From Endozoicomonas sp965199185 (GTDB lineage Bacteria > Pseudomonadota > Gammaproteobacteria > Pseudomonadales > Endozoicomonadaceae), in contig CBDAQW010000005.1 in assembly GCA_965199185.1 (NCBI GenBank), forward strand, positions 123,073-187,072: a stretch of DNA of 64,000 nt, given 5' to 3'. Position 1 is the first letter of the stretch, and each line of letters begins with the position of its first letter. The notes beneath the pieces are model-generated. The model was given only the letters and a program-made list of their open reading frames with translations, ran no database searches and was not told where the DNA came from. The position numbers and the translations under genes are program-made. This document shows, in pieces, positions 42,332 through 51,554 of the stretch.

Positions 42332-43594
42332 TCAGGAAGGTACGCGGCGAATTTTAGCGCCCAGCTGTTGCAGCTTTTCTTCAATGCATTCGTAACCACG
42401 GTCAATGTGGTAAATGCGCTCAATGACCGTATCACCTTCGGCCAAAAGAGCTGCAATAACCAAGCTGGCAGAAGCACGCAGATCCGTCGCCATAACCGGA
42501 GCTGATTTCAAGTGATCAACCCCCTTCACAATGACTGTATTACCCTCTACCGTCATGTCCGCCCCCATTCGCTTCAGTTCCTGAACATGCATAAAGCGAT
42601 TTTCGAAGATGGTTTCGGTAATGCTTCCCGCACCTTCGGCAATCATATTCAGAGCAGTAAACTGCGCCTGAATATCCGTTGGCATGGCAGGATAAGGCGC
42701 TGTTTTGAGGCTAATTGCCCTGGGTCGCTGACCCTTCATGTCCAGTTCAATCCAGTCATCACCCCATTCTACCGAAGCACCGGCTTCACGGAGTTTCAGA
42801 AGAATCGCATCGAGAATATCAGGCTGGGTATCTTTCAAACGAACCCTGCCTCCGGTTGCTGCAGCGGCAATCAGGTAGGTACCCGTTTCGATACGATCTG
42901 GTAATACCGAATAAGTACAACCCTGCAATCGCTCAACACCCTGAATGCGGATGGTGTCGGTACCATGACCTTCAATTTTCGCACCCATTGCAATCAGGCA
43001 CTCTGCAAGGTCAACCACCTCAGGTTCACGAGCAGCGTTTTCAATGATGCTTTCGCCTTCAGCGAGAGTGGCTGCCATCAGCAGGTTTTCTGTCCCCGTC
43101 ACAGTCACTACATCCATCACCATACGCGCCCCCCTCAAACCATCTTTTGCAGATGCTTTGATGTAACCATCTTCTACAATGATCTCAGCGCCCATGGCTT
43201 CCAGACCACGCAGGTGCTCATCAACAGGGCGGCTACCAATGGCACAACCACCGGGCAGGGATACTTCAGCATAACCAAAACGAGCTACCAAAGGACCCAG
43301 CACCAGAATAGAAGCACGCATGGTTTTCACCAACTCATAAGGTGCTACCTGAGATTTAATCGTGCTGGCATGCACTTCGACATTCATCCGTTCATCGACC
43401 ATCAGGTCAATACCCATGCTGCCAAACAGCTCGCACATGGTTGTAATATCGTGCAGGTGAGGCAGGTTGCACACCGTCACCGGTGAGTCAGCCAGCAGAG
43501 TAGCGGCCAGAATAGGCAGAGCTGCATTCTTGGCGCCGGAGATTCGAATTTCTCCGTTCAGCCGGCCACCACCTGTGATGATCAGTTTATCCAT
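42332..43594 (-). CDS. murA: UDP-N-acetylglucosamine 1-carboxyvinyltransferase
   Basis: 420 residues. First committed step of peptidoglycan synthesis (PEP plus UDP-GlcNAc). The fosfomycin-target Cys is present in LPGGCAIGSRPVDEHL. KNAALPILAATLLA and GFDTxP-like APYPAMPTDIQAQ are conserved. It is downstream of ibaG in the usual order. Confidence 0.97.
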   Translation of the reverse strand: MDKLIITGGGRLNGEIRISGAKNAALPILAATLLADSPVTVCNLPHLHDITTMCELFGSMGIDLMVDERMNVEVHASTIKSQVAPYELVKTMRASILVLGPLVARFGYAEVSLPGGCAIGSRPVDEHLRGLEAMGAEIIVEDGYIKASAKDGLRGARMVMDVVTVTGTENLLMAATLAEGESIIENAAREPEVVDLAECLIAMGAKIEGHGTDTIRIQGVERLQGCTYSVLPDRIETGTYLIAAAATGGRVRLKDTQPDILDAILLKLREAGASVEWGDDWIELDMKGQRPRAISLKTAPYPAMPTDIQAQFTALNMIAEGAGSITETIFENRFMHVQELKRMGADMTVEGNTVIVKGVDHLKSAPVMATDLRASASLVIAALLAEGDTVIERIYHIDRGYECIEEKLQQLGAKIRRVPS

Positions 43595-43681
43595 GAGTTC
43601 TCACTTAAATACATGGAAATAGTCTGAACCCTGAGTTAAAACCATTTCCGTCAAATCGGTTAATTACCCGACGGTGAATTA

Positions 43682-43912
43682 CTAACCGCGCTCTGCAGGT
43701 GTTTTGGTAACCATAGTCACTGCATGAATTTCACCACTGGCAATCAACGGATTGAGATGAGCGTAGACTATCTGTTGTCTCTTCACGGGCAATTTACCCT
43801 GAAACTCATCACTGATAATGGTAACGCGAAAATCACAACCTTCACCCTCTACTGAAACTTCCGAACCAGAAATCTTTTCTTCTAGCAGTGCTTTGACCGC
43901 ATCGGCTTGCAT
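43682..43912 (-). CDS. ibaG: BolA family protein IbaG
   Basis: 76 residues with the BolA fold pattern; the FKGKSLVxRHRxVY-like stretch is FQGKLPVKRQQIVYAHL. Conserved position between mlaB and murA identifies it as IbaG/YrbA. BolA-type proteins work with monothiol glutaredoxins such as the GrxD at 6.6 kb in iron-sulfur handling. AGAGGTG precedes the ATG. Confidence 0.9.
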   Translation of the reverse strand: MQADAVKALLEEKISGSEVSVEGEGCDFRVTIISDEFQGKLPVKRQQIVYAHLNPLIASGEIHAVTMVTKTPAERG

Positions 43913-43935
43913 GATTCACCTCTTGGGGGGATGTA

Positions 43936-43959
43936 ATACCAATCGCACCGGATTGGTAT
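43936..43959. terminator. Intergenic hairpin between mlaB and ibaG
   Basis: ATACCAATC / GATTGGTAT, a 9-bp stem with loop GCACCG. Similar AATACCAATC palindromes occur between genes in many marine gammaproteobacteria. Could be a terminator for the mla operon or a repeat; no T run. Confidence 0.45.
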
Positions 43960-44011
43960 ATGGGCAATAAAACCGAACCATGATAGCCTAGAGGCGAGGC
44001 TGTGAACAGCC

Positions 44012-44329
44012 CTATAGCGGTGTGCTGGTGCTCGTCAAAATATGACTGATACCACAAAGTGTTGCCAGCGCATGAAGCTCTTTAGGGACATCGGTAAAAC
44101 AGAGACGGATATCGTGAGACCGGACAAACCGAATCCAGGACAAACACACCGAAAGAGCAGAGCTGTCAGCTTGCCCAAGCGCATGCAGGCTGACGTCTAT
44201 CTGGTCTATTGCTGACTCAAGCGCCTTTTCCAGTTGATCACGCCCTTGCTGTTCCACCACGGGCGCATTATCAAAGGTAAGGTCACCCTGAAAGCTGAGT
44301 CGACCGGGTTCTGAGAGAGTCAGTGTCAT
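44012..44329 (-). CDS. mlaB: STAS-domain protein MlaB
   Basis: 105 residues with the STAS pattern: an N-terminal strand GRLSFQGDLTFDNA, the ALGQADSSALSVCLSWIR segment corresponding to the anti-sigma-antagonist loop, and a C-terminal helix. MlaB is the cytoplasmic partner that stabilises the MlaF ATPase. It overlaps mlaC by 4 bp (ATGA), showing translational coupling. Confidence 0.88.
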   Translation of the reverse strand: MTLTLSEPGRLSFQGDLTFDNAPVVEQQGRDQLEKALESAIDQIDVSLHALGQADSSALSVCLSWIRFVRSHDIRLCFTDVPKELHALATLCGISHILTSTSTPL

Positions 44330-44997
44330 GATGTCTTTGAACCTGGTGTTTTACCACTCATGATACTTAGCCAGTTATCAATCACGTACTGAATTTTACC
44401 GTGTTTATCCATGGCATCAGCAAACTGGTTACGGAACTGTTTCCCAATATTAATGCCATCAACAATAATATTACGCACTTTCCAGCGACCATCGGTGTGT
44501 ACCATGGAGTAGGAAATAGCGACAGTTGTCGTGGATGTTTTGATCATCATATCCACTGGTACCAGACGAGCTTTACCGCTTTCGTAGTCTGCCAGAGTTT
44601 TCTTTGGCACATCTTCAATGTTTTCGATGGTCAGGCTGACATCATCCAGTTTCAACAGAGCCTTGCCATAAAAACTGAGCAGACTGTCTTTGAAAACTGT
44701 TGAAAACTGCTCAATCTGGCCTGGCTCGGCTCGGCGGGTATATTTCCCCATGACACCACGGGCAATCGAGTCAAAGGCGATAACCGGCGTCAACTCACGG
44801 CTCACTTCCTCAATAAAGGCTCCGGGGTTTTTCTGATAATCACCAATATTCTTTTCAAATTTTGCCAATAGCCCCTTGGTGATGTTTTCAACATCAGCTT
44901 TAGGCGATTCCAAAGCCCAGGCGGGCGACCACTGCAGAAGTGAAACCAGCAGCAGTCCCAAGAAAAATGAATTCCGTTGCTGAGAGCGCATAGTCAT
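44326..44997 (-). CDS. mlaC: Periplasmic phospholipid-binding protein MlaC
   Basis: 223 residues from ATG 44997, which has GAGGAAAG directly upstream; two earlier ATGs at 45015 and 45012 lack a ribosome site. Signal peptide cut after SPAWA. The body (YTRRAEPGQIEQFSTVFKDSLLSFYGKAL, WKVRNIIVDGINIGKQFRNQF) matches MlaC/Ttg2D. It ferries phospholipids between the MlaA outer-membrane complex and MlaFEDB. mlaA is not in this window. Confidence 0.92.
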   Translation of the reverse strand: MTMRSQQRNSFFLGLLLVSLLQWSPAWALESPKADVENITKGLLAKFEKNIGDYQKNPGAFIEEVSRELTPVIAFDSIARGVMGKYTRRAEPGQIEQFSTVFKDSLLSFYGKALLKLDDVSLTIENIEDVPKKTLADYESGKARLVPVDMMIKTSTTTVAISYSMVHTDGRWKVRNIIVDGINIGKQFRNQFADAMDKHGKIQYVIDNWLSIMSGKTPGSKTS

Positions 44998-45014
44998 TCT
45001 TTCCTCATTCATCA

Positions 45015-45479
45015 TTATTTATCGCTGTTCACAGAGCCCAGCAGGAATTTACCAATCAGGTCTTCAAGGATCACAGCTGACTGAGTATCCTCAAATCGAT
45101 CACCTGACCTCAAAAACTCTTCATCACCACCAATACTGATGCTGATGTATTTTTCCCCCAGCAAACCAGCGGTCACGATAGAAGCTGTACTGTCTAGCGG
45201 GATATTATCAATGTGGTTATCAATATCCATCACCACTTCAGCCATGTAAGTGTCTTTATCCAATCGGATTGCTTTTACCCGGCCAATGGACACCCCCGCC
45301 ATAGCCACTTTTGAGCGAGGCTTCAAGGTTCCGGCATTATCGAACAAGGCGTGCAGTTCATAGGTTTGTTCATTGCCTTTCAGAGACAGGCCACTCACTT
45401 TTAGAGCCAGCGCCATTAATGCCAGCAACCCTGCAAGCATAAAAGCACCTACACTGATTTCTACTGTGCGCATCCGCAT
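45015..45479 (-). CDS. mlaD: MCE-domain phospholipid transporter subunit MlaD
   Basis: 154 residues. One N-terminal transmembrane segment (about 8-27) then an MCE domain (FDNAGTLKPRSKVAMAGVSIGRVKAI and LGEKYISISIGG). Hexameric MlaD forms the periplasmic lipid channel on MlaE. It sits 2 bp after mlaE. Confidence 0.94.
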   Translation of the reverse strand: MRMRTVEISVGAFMLAGLLALMALALKVSGLSLKGNEQTYELHALFDNAGTLKPRSKVAMAGVSIGRVKAIRLDKDTYMAEVVMDIDNHIDNIPLDSTASIVTAGLLGEKYISISIGGDEEFLRSGDRFEDTQSAVILEDLIGKFLLGSVNSDK

Positions 45480-45481
45480 TT

Positions 45482-46276
45482 TTAAAGTTCTCCAAACATA
45501 ACTGCGGTAAGAATGAAATCCAGTCCCAGGATAGCCAGAGACGAATAAACGACGGTTCGGGTAGTAGCACGGCTGACACCTTCTGATGTCGGCACCGCAT
45601 CATAACCCTGAAATATGGCTATCCAGGTGACAACCACACCAAACGCCAAGCTTTTTATGATGCCGTTGCCAACATCTCCGTAGAAATCCACAGCCTGTTG
45701 CATTCCGGCCCAAAACGATCCCTCATAGATACCCAGCCAGTCAACTCCTACGATAGCACCACCCAGTATGCCAACCAGGTTAAAAATAGCGGTCAATAAA
45801 GGCAGGGAAATAACACCGGCCCAGAATCTTGGTGCAATCACTCGTTTTAACGGATCGACACCAATCATTTCCAGGCTGGAGAGTTGCTCTGTGGTTTTCA
45901 TTAATCCTATTTCAGCGGTCAGAGCTGACCCTGCCCGCCCCGCGAATAGCAGCGCAGTAACCACTGGCCCAAGTTCACGCACCAGACTTAATGCAACCAG
46001 CTGACCAACAGCGCCTTCAGAGCCGTATTCAACCAGAATACTGTACCCCTGAAGTCCGAGCACCATCCCGATAAAGATACCGGACACCGTAACAATAACC
46101 AGAGAGAGTACACCAACACTGTAAAGCTGATGTACCAGAAGCATCCCCCGCCCGCTAAACCCTGCCCTGGAGAATACCGAAAGAAACAGGAACACACCCG
46201 CCCGGCCAATAGATTCAAGATAACCCAGACAGAACTGACCCAGAGTAGCGAGGCGATTCAAGGCGTTATTGATCAT
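45482..46276 (-). CDS. mlaE: Phospholipid ABC transporter permease MlaE
   Basis: 264 residues, five transmembrane segments. Family signatures are VLGLQGYSILVEYGSEGAVG, RELGPVVTALLFAGRAGSALTAEIGLMKTTEQL and GVDPLKRVIAPRFWAG. Overlaps the end of mlaF by 11 bp, as usual for this operon. Confidence 0.94.
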   Translation of the reverse strand: MINNALNRLATLGQFCLGYLESIGRAGVFLFLSVFSRAGFSGRGMLLVHQLYSVGVLSLVIVTVSGIFIGMVLGLQGYSILVEYGSEGAVGQLVALSLVRELGPVVTALLFAGRAGSALTAEIGLMKTTEQLSSLEMIGVDPLKRVIAPRFWAGVISLPLLTAIFNLVGILGGAIVGVDWLGIYEGSFWAGMQQAVDFYGDVGNGIIKSLAFGVVVTWIAIFQGYDAVPTSEGVSRATTRTVVYSSLAILGLDFILTAVMFGEL

Positions 46277-47081
46277 TCGTGCCCCCTAACAGATCAGCTT
46301 CAAGTTGAGTGGCAGGAAAATGAAAAGGTACCGGCCCATCGGGTAATCCTTGCATAAACTGTTTAATTCTCTCATCGGTAGATGTCAGCATTTTATCCGG
46401 AGCGCCCTGCCCGATCACCTCGCCATCTGCCAGCAGATATAGATGATCAGCAATACTGGCGGTTTCATGCAGATCATGGGACACCACCAGACTGGTAATA
46501 CTCAGAGCACCATTGAGCTTGCGAATCAAATCGACCAATACGCCCATGGCAATGGGATCCTGCCCCACAAAAGGCTCATCGTACATGACCATTTCAGGAT
46601 CAAGCGCTATGGCTCGGGCAAGCGCTACCCGCCGATTCATACCGCCAGACAGTTCGCTGGGCATCAGTTCTGCCGCACCACGCAAACCGACAGCCTGCAA
46701 TTTCAATAAAACAACGTCCCGGATCATATCCTCGGTCAGTTGGGTGTGAGTTCTTAATGGGAAAGCCACATTCTCAAACACAGACAAATCGGTAAACAGG
46801 GCACCGCTTTGAAACAACATGCCCATCTTACGCCGCAGCCTGAACAGCTCTTCTCTGGAAAGATCGTCGAGATTCTTACCATCCACCAGAATTGTTCCGG
46901 CATCCGGTTTCAATTGTCGCCCAATTAACCGAAGCAGTGTCGTCTTGCCCGTACCAGATGGTCCCATAATGCCGACAATCTTGCCTCTGGGAATATCAAG
47001 ATCGATATTCCTGAAGATGGCCCGATCCCCCCGGTAAAATGTTAATCCGCGAATTTCAATAAAATTGTCGCGCGCTGTCAT
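46266..47081 (-). CDS. mlaF: Phospholipid ABC transporter ATPase MlaF
   Basis: 271 residues. Walker A GPSGTGKTTLL, signature LSGGMNRRVALARAI, Walker B MVMYDEPFVGQDP and switch VVSHDLHE. The C-terminal extension (about 245-271) is the part that docks MlaB in E. coli. First gene of the mlaFEDCB operon, divergent from yrbG. Confidence 0.95.
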   Translation of the reverse strand: MTARDNFIEIRGLTFYRGDRAIFRNIDLDIPRGKIVGIMGPSGTGKTTLLRLIGRQLKPDAGTILVDGKNLDDLSREELFRLRRKMGMLFQSGALFTDLSVFENVAFPLRTHTQLTEDMIRDVVLLKLQAVGLRGAAELMPSELSGGMNRRVALARAIALDPEMVMYDEPFVGQDPIAMGVLVDLIRKLNGALSITSLVVSHDLHETASIADHLYLLADGEVIGQGAPDKMLTSTDERIKQFMQGLPDGPVPFHFPATQLEADLLGGTNDQ

Positions 47082-47350
47082 GGAGTTAATTCTTTCCTGC
47101 TGTGTTTCAGGCTTAAGGGCTGATCGAATGTCAAAAGGATAAAAGTAAAAATACTTCTATCTATTATTAATCCACACTCAATAATTATTTCAAGCTCTGC
47201 CCGGTTACCTGATATATTTTGATCACTCATTACTATGAATTACTAACAACCTGCTCTGACTAAAAATAAAAGCCAGTAGGATTCTTCGGCCTTTCCCGTT
47301 AAAATATCACACAATATTATTTTATATTTACTCCAGAGTACCTCCAACCA

Positions 47351-48304
47351 ATGATTGCAGCCCTATTCGCCATTCTCGCAGGCTTTATTGTCCTGACCTG
47401 GAGTGCTGACCGTTTTGTAGAAGGCTCAGCTGCAACCGCAAAAAACTGGGGCATCTCCCCCATGTTAATCGGCTTGACCATTGTATCAATAGGTACTTCA
47501 GCCCCAGAAATTTTAGTCTCACTGATATCTGCTTTGCAGGGTCATGCTGAAATTGCTGTTGGTAATGCCCTGGGCTCAAACATTGCTAATATGGGCCTGG
47601 TGCTTGGCGCCACTGCACTCATTGCGCCATTGCCGGTAAAAGCAGCACTGGCTAAACGAGAGATCCCCTGGCTGATTCTGATCACTGCAACAGCCGGCAT
47701 CTGCCTTGCAAATTATTACCTCGGGCTGTTTGACAGCCTGGTTTTACTTTCTACGCTGGCTATCACACTGTACCTGATGATTCGCTGGCAAAAGCACCAT
47801 CCGGACGAGCCTATCGCTGAAGAAGAAGACATCCCTGAAATGTCGCCCGGTAAAGCCTGGTTTGAATTGCTTAGCGGCTTGGCATTGTTATTGATCAGTG
47901 CCCAGGTGCTGGTCTGGGGAGCCACCCAGATCGCTGCCATGATGGGTATTAGCGAGCTCATGGTTGGCTTGACCGTGGTAGCCATCGGAACGAGTTTACC
48001 AGAACTGGCCGCCTCCGTAACCAGCGCATTGAAAGGACACCATGATATTGCCCTGGGCAATGTGGTCGGATCTAATATTTTTAACTTGCTGGCCGTTCTC
48101 TCTATGCCCGGACTGGTGGCTCCGGGCACTCTGAATGAATCCGTCATTACCCGTGATTATCCGGTCATGTTCACCTTTACGCTGGTTATTGCCGCTTTAG
48201 CGATGCTGGGCAAACACCCAAGATTTATTGGCCGCTTCAGTGGTGCCCTGCTACTACTTGGCTACATCCTGTACGGCGCTCTGCTTTATATACAGCTATC
48301 TTGA
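47351..48304 (+). CDS. yrbG: Calcium/sodium:proton antiporter YrbG
   Basis: 317 residues, about ten transmembrane segments. The two alpha-repeats are clear: IVSIGTSAPEILVSLISALQG and VVAIGTSLPELAASVTSALKG, each followed by a GN.(L/V)GSNI(A/F)N motif. K+-independent Na+/Ca2+ exchanger family. Occupies the conserved position between mla and kdsD, as in E. coli. Confidence 0.92.
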   Translation: MIAALFAILAGFIVLTWSADRFVEGSAATAKNWGISPMLIGLTIVSIGTSAPEILVSLISALQGHAEIAVGNALGSNIANMGLVLGATALIAPLPVKAALAKREIPWLILITATAGICLANYYLGLFDSLVLLSTLAITLYLMIRWQKHHPDEPIAEEEDIPEMSPGKAWFELLSGLALLLISAQVLVWGATQIAAMMGISELMVGLTVVAIGTSLPELAASVTSALKGHHDIALGNVVGSNIFNLLAVLSMPGLVAPGTLNESVITRDYPVMFTFTLVIAALAMLGKHPRFIGRFSGALLLLGYILYGALLYIQLS

Positions 48305-48411
48305 ACAAACTTGAACAAGCAGCCTTGAACAAACTGTCAGAAAACGGAACCATTGCGCTTTATTAAGATCCAGGCTCTGATTAGACAGAGCACTTTACAA
48401 CAGGCTCACGC

Positions 48412-49386
48412 ATGACAACAGACGATACCTTTATTAGCATCGGACAACGCACCATCCAGATTGAACAGGAATCAATCCAGGCGCTCGAAAACAGAATTGA
48501 CAGCAACTTCGCAACAGCCTGCAGATTAATGCTGGAGTGTCAGGGTCGTATTGTCGTAGTTGGGATGGGCAAATCAGGCCATGTCGGTCGCAAAATTGCT
48601 GCAACCCTCGCCAGCACGGGTACACCTTCGTTTTTTGTTCATCCTGGTGAAGCCAGTCATGGTGATATGGGTATGATCACCGGGAACGATGTAGTTCTAG
48701 CGCTGTCAAATTCTGGCGAAGTCAGTGAAGTGATTACATTGCTCCCCCTGTTCAAACGCATGGGAGCACCGTTGATCAGTATGACCGGGAAGCCAAACTC
48801 CACGCTGGCTCAGGCTGCGCAGGTCAATCTGAACACAGGTGTTGAGAAAGAAGCCTGCCCTCTTGACCTGGCACCGACTTCAAGCACGACAACCCAGCTG
48901 GTTATGGGTGATGCGCTGGCGATTGCGTTACTGGAAGCCAGAGGCTTTACTGCCGAGGACTTTGCCTTTTCTCATCCCGGTGGTGCGCTGGGTCGACGCT
49001 TACTCCTGAAAGTTCAGGACATCATGCACGCCGGCACTCAGATTCCAGCCGTTCACGGAGAGACAAAGCTCAGCGATGCGCTGCTGGAAATGACGCGCAA
49101 AGGTCTTGGTATGACCACCGTTACCGATGAACGGGGTGTTTTGTTGGGTATTTTTACGGATGGTGATCTCCGCCGCTCTCTGGATCATGGTGTCGATCTT
49201 CACAACACTCGCATTGATGAGATCATGACTACAGGTTGTACAACCATCACAGCCGACATCCTTGCCGCTGAAGCCCTAAAGATTATGGATGACAACAAAA
49301 TCAACGCACTAATCTGTGTTGACAAGAACCACCGGGCTGTGGGTGCGATTAATATGCATGACCTGTTGAAAGCCGGGGTTGTTTGA
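48412..49386 (+). CDS. kdsD: D-arabinose 5-phosphate isomerase
   Basis: 324 residues. SIS domain (about 40-175; GMGKSGHVGRKIAATLASTGTPSFFVHPGEASHGDMGMI) followed by two CBS domains (about 210-320). Isomerises ribulose 5-phosphate to arabinose 5-phosphate for Kdo in lipopolysaccharide. The catalytic His of the family is retained (HPGEASHGD). The usual next gene, kdsC, is absent and a terminator follows. Confidence 0.94.
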   Translation: MTTDDTFISIGQRTIQIEQESIQALENRIDSNFATACRLMLECQGRIVVVGMGKSGHVGRKIAATLASTGTPSFFVHPGEASHGDMGMITGNDVVLALSNSGEVSEVITLLPLFKRMGAPLISMTGKPNSTLAQAAQVNLNTGVEKEACPLDLAPTSSTTTQLVMGDALAIALLEARGFTAEDFAFSHPGGALGRRLLLKVQDIMHAGTQIPAVHGETKLSDALLEMTRKGLGMTTVTDERGVLLGIFTDGDLRRSLDHGVDLHNTRIDEIMTTGCTTITADILAAEALKIMDDNKINALICVDKNHRAVGAINMHDLLKAGVV

Positions 49387-49426
49387 CCCTGAAGGCAGTC
49401 GGGCGTTATTCTTCCCAACTTATCGA

Positions 49427-49463
49427 ATGCCTGAGCACGAAAGTACTCAGGCATCAATTTTTT
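49427..49463 (+). terminator. Terminator between kdsD and lptC
   Basis: ATGCCTGAG / CTCAGGCAT, loop of 10 nt, followed by a six-T run. It sits where kdsC is found in other species and ends only 17 bp before the preferred lptC start. Confidence 0.7.
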
Positions 49464-49479
49464 AGCAATGGATTCACGG

Positions 49480-50049
49480 ATGCCTTACCGGAATTATCTG
49501 ATCACATCAGCCATCCTGCTGATCATGTTGGCAATTGGCTACTGGGGGTACGATGATTCAATCACGACTGTCAGCCTGAAGAAAACCAATGTTATCCGTG
49601 AAGATGCGGACTACTTTCTGGTGAACGCCAACATCCGGCAATATAATGAAACGGGGCATCTGGAATACACCCTGGAATCATCCAGCATCACTCATTACCC
49701 GCACAACGACAATACCTTGCTGCAAAAGCCAGTGGTTAACAACTACGGTAAACCCGGTGAAGTATTCAATTCTGTTTCACAGAGTGGCAAGTTGTTACCC
49801 GGTGGTAATGATCTGGAACTCTGGGACAATGTAATTATTACCCAAACCCAGCTCGATACAGGTGAAACCGTGCGCGTCGATACCGATTTCATCACGATTT
49901 ATTCTGAGCAGGAAATAGCCGACACCAATCGCCCCGTTCTTATCACCAACCGTTCGGGCAGAACCCGCGCACTGGGCATGAAAGCCTTATTCCAGCAGGG
50001 TCTGATCAAACTCAAATCAAGGGTACGAGGAGTTCATGAGCCTAAATAA
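49480..50049 (+). CDS. lptC: Lipopolysaccharide export protein LptC
   Basis: 189 residues with a single N-terminal transmembrane helix (LITSAILLIMLAIGYWGY) and a periplasmic beta-jellyroll (YFLVNANIRQYNETGHLEYTL and TDFITIYSEQEIADT are recognisable). It bridges LptBFG and LptA. This start has GGA 7 bp upstream; an in-frame ATG at 49468 lies almost on the terminator T run and lacks a ribosome site. Overlaps lptA by 14 bp. Confidence 0.85.
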   Translation: MPYRNYLITSAILLIMLAIGYWGYDDSITTVSLKKTNVIREDADYFLVNANIRQYNETGHLEYTLESSSITHYPHNDNTLLQKPVVNNYGKPGEVFNSVSQSGKLLPGGNDLELWDNVIITQTQLDTGETVRVDTDFITIYSEQEIADTNRPVLITNRSGRTRALGMKALFQQGLIKLKSRVRGVHEPK

Positions 50050-50560
50050 ATCCCTACTGTGCAGCCTGCCTTTACTGGCATTGCTGGCACTGCCGCAACA
50101 GGTGTTGGCTTTGGCATCTGATCGTGACCAGGAAATCAGCATCGAAGCCGAAACCGCAGACATTGACAATAAAAAAGAAGTTTCCATTTACCGTGGCGAC
50201 GTCGTCATGACTCAGGGCACCACTCGCATTACCGGTGATATTGTCACTGTGCATTCAAACAAGAGTGAAATCACAGAGGTTGTGGCGGAAGGGAAAACGA
50301 CACGCGCCTACTATGAAGAACAGCAGGACAACAATCAGGGGACTCTGCAAGCCTGGGGGAAAATCATTCGCTATGATTTACTCTCAGAAAACATTGAGCT
50401 GATTAAAGACGCCGAACTGGCCCAGAAAGGCGATACCTTCAAAGGTGAGCACATCCACTACAACCTGACGCTGCAAACCGTAAACGCAAAAGGTAAGCCT
50501 CAGGAAGGCAGTGATGGCCGGGTCAGAATGGTGATTCACCCAAAAGCCAAAGATAAATGA
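50036..50560 (+). CDS. lptA: Lipopolysaccharide transport periplasmic protein LptA
   Basis: 174 residues. Signal peptide cut after VLA, then the OstA-like repeats: IEAETADIDNKKEVSIYRGDV, ITGDIVTVHSNKSEITEVVAEG and a third strand set GDTFKGEHIHYNLTLQTV. LptA polymerises into the periplasmic bridge for LPS. GAGGAG precedes the ATG inside lptC. Confidence 0.92.
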   Translation: MSLNKSLLCSLPLLALLALPQQVLALASDRDQEISIEAETADIDNKKEVSIYRGDVVMTQGTTRITGDIVTVHSNKSEITEVVAEGKTTRAYYEEQQDNNQGTLQAWGKIIRYDLLSENIELIKDAELAQKGDTFKGEHIHYNLTLQTVNAKGKPQEGSDGRVRMVIHPKAKDK

Positions 50561-50637
50561 GTCGTTAGAACTCTTTTTATTCATGCATCAGACAACTGGC
50601 GCATACTTTATGATTAAACAGGTTTGTAGAATTCAGG

Positions 50638-51363
50638 ATGGCAACTCTCAAGGCAGAACACCTCAGCAAAAGTTACAAAGGCAGAGCGGTCGTAAAAGAC
50701 GTCTCACTGGCGGTCAACAGCGGTCAGATTGTCGGTCTGCTAGGCCCCAATGGCGCGGGTAAAACCACCTGCTTCTACATGATTGTTGGCCTGGTCAAAG
50801 CCGATGGAGGCGAAGTCAGTATTGATCAGCAGGACTTAACCTTTGAACCCATGCATGGCCGGGCTCGTGCCGGTGTTGGCTATCTTCCTCAGGAAGCGTC
50901 TATCTTTCGCCGCCTGAGTGTCAGTGACAATATCATGGGCATTCTCGAAACCCGCAAAGATCTGAACCGTAAACAGCGCAAGGAAAAACTGGAATCCCTG
51001 TTAAGCGAGTTCAACATCAACCACATTCGGGACAGTGCTGGTATGGCACTCTCTGGTGGTGAGCGCCGTCGTGCTGAAATTGCCAGAGCGTTGGCGACCG
51101 ACCCCGGCTTCATTCTTCTGGATGAACCTTTTGCCGGTGTTGACCCTATTTCCGTTGGTGACATCAAGGATATTATCCGTCACCTACAACAGCGGGGCAT
51201 CGGTGTTCTGATTACTGATCATAACGTTCGGGAAACGCTCGATATTTGTGAAAAAGCTTACATCGTCAGCGAGGGGCATATTATCGCTGAAGGTGATAGT
51301 CATACCGTGCTTGCGAACCAGAAAGTACGGGATGTGTATCTTGGCCATCAGTTCAGTCTTTAG
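50638..51363 (+). CDS. lptB: LPS export ABC transporter ATPase LptB
   Basis: 241 residues, as in E. coli. Walker A GPNGAGKTT, GVGYLPQEASIFRRLSV (contacts LptFG), signature LSGGERRRAEIARAL, Walker B ILLDEPFAGVDP and switch ITDHNV. Position lptC-lptA-lptB-rpoN is canonical. Confidence 0.97.
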   Translation: MATLKAEHLSKSYKGRAVVKDVSLAVNSGQIVGLLGPNGAGKTTCFYMIVGLVKADGGEVSIDQQDLTFEPMHGRARAGVGYLPQEASIFRRLSVSDNIMGILETRKDLNRKQRKEKLESLLSEFNINHIRDSAGMALSGGERRRAEIARALATDPGFILLDEPFAGVDPISVGDIKDIIRHLQQRGIGVLITDHNVRETLDICEKAYIVSEGHIIAEGDSHTVLANQKVRDVYLGHQFSL

Positions 51364-51554
51364 CCTTTTTTACTTACCAGAGCCATCACTGAGTTCGTAA
51401 ACTACTGACATCTGACGTTTACTTTTTTCCATCGGCACTGTAGGTTTATACTAAATTATGCACGGAGAGAGACAATAACCCTTCCGGCAGGTTTGTCTGT
51501 AAGACAGGTTTTTTGTTATCAACGGACAGCGAAGTAAAGGTATACAGTTGCCCT

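Noticed and set aside
42965..43486. 173-codon frame opposite murA
   Set aside because: Antisense shadow; low-complexity His/Gln/Arg composition typical of such frames.
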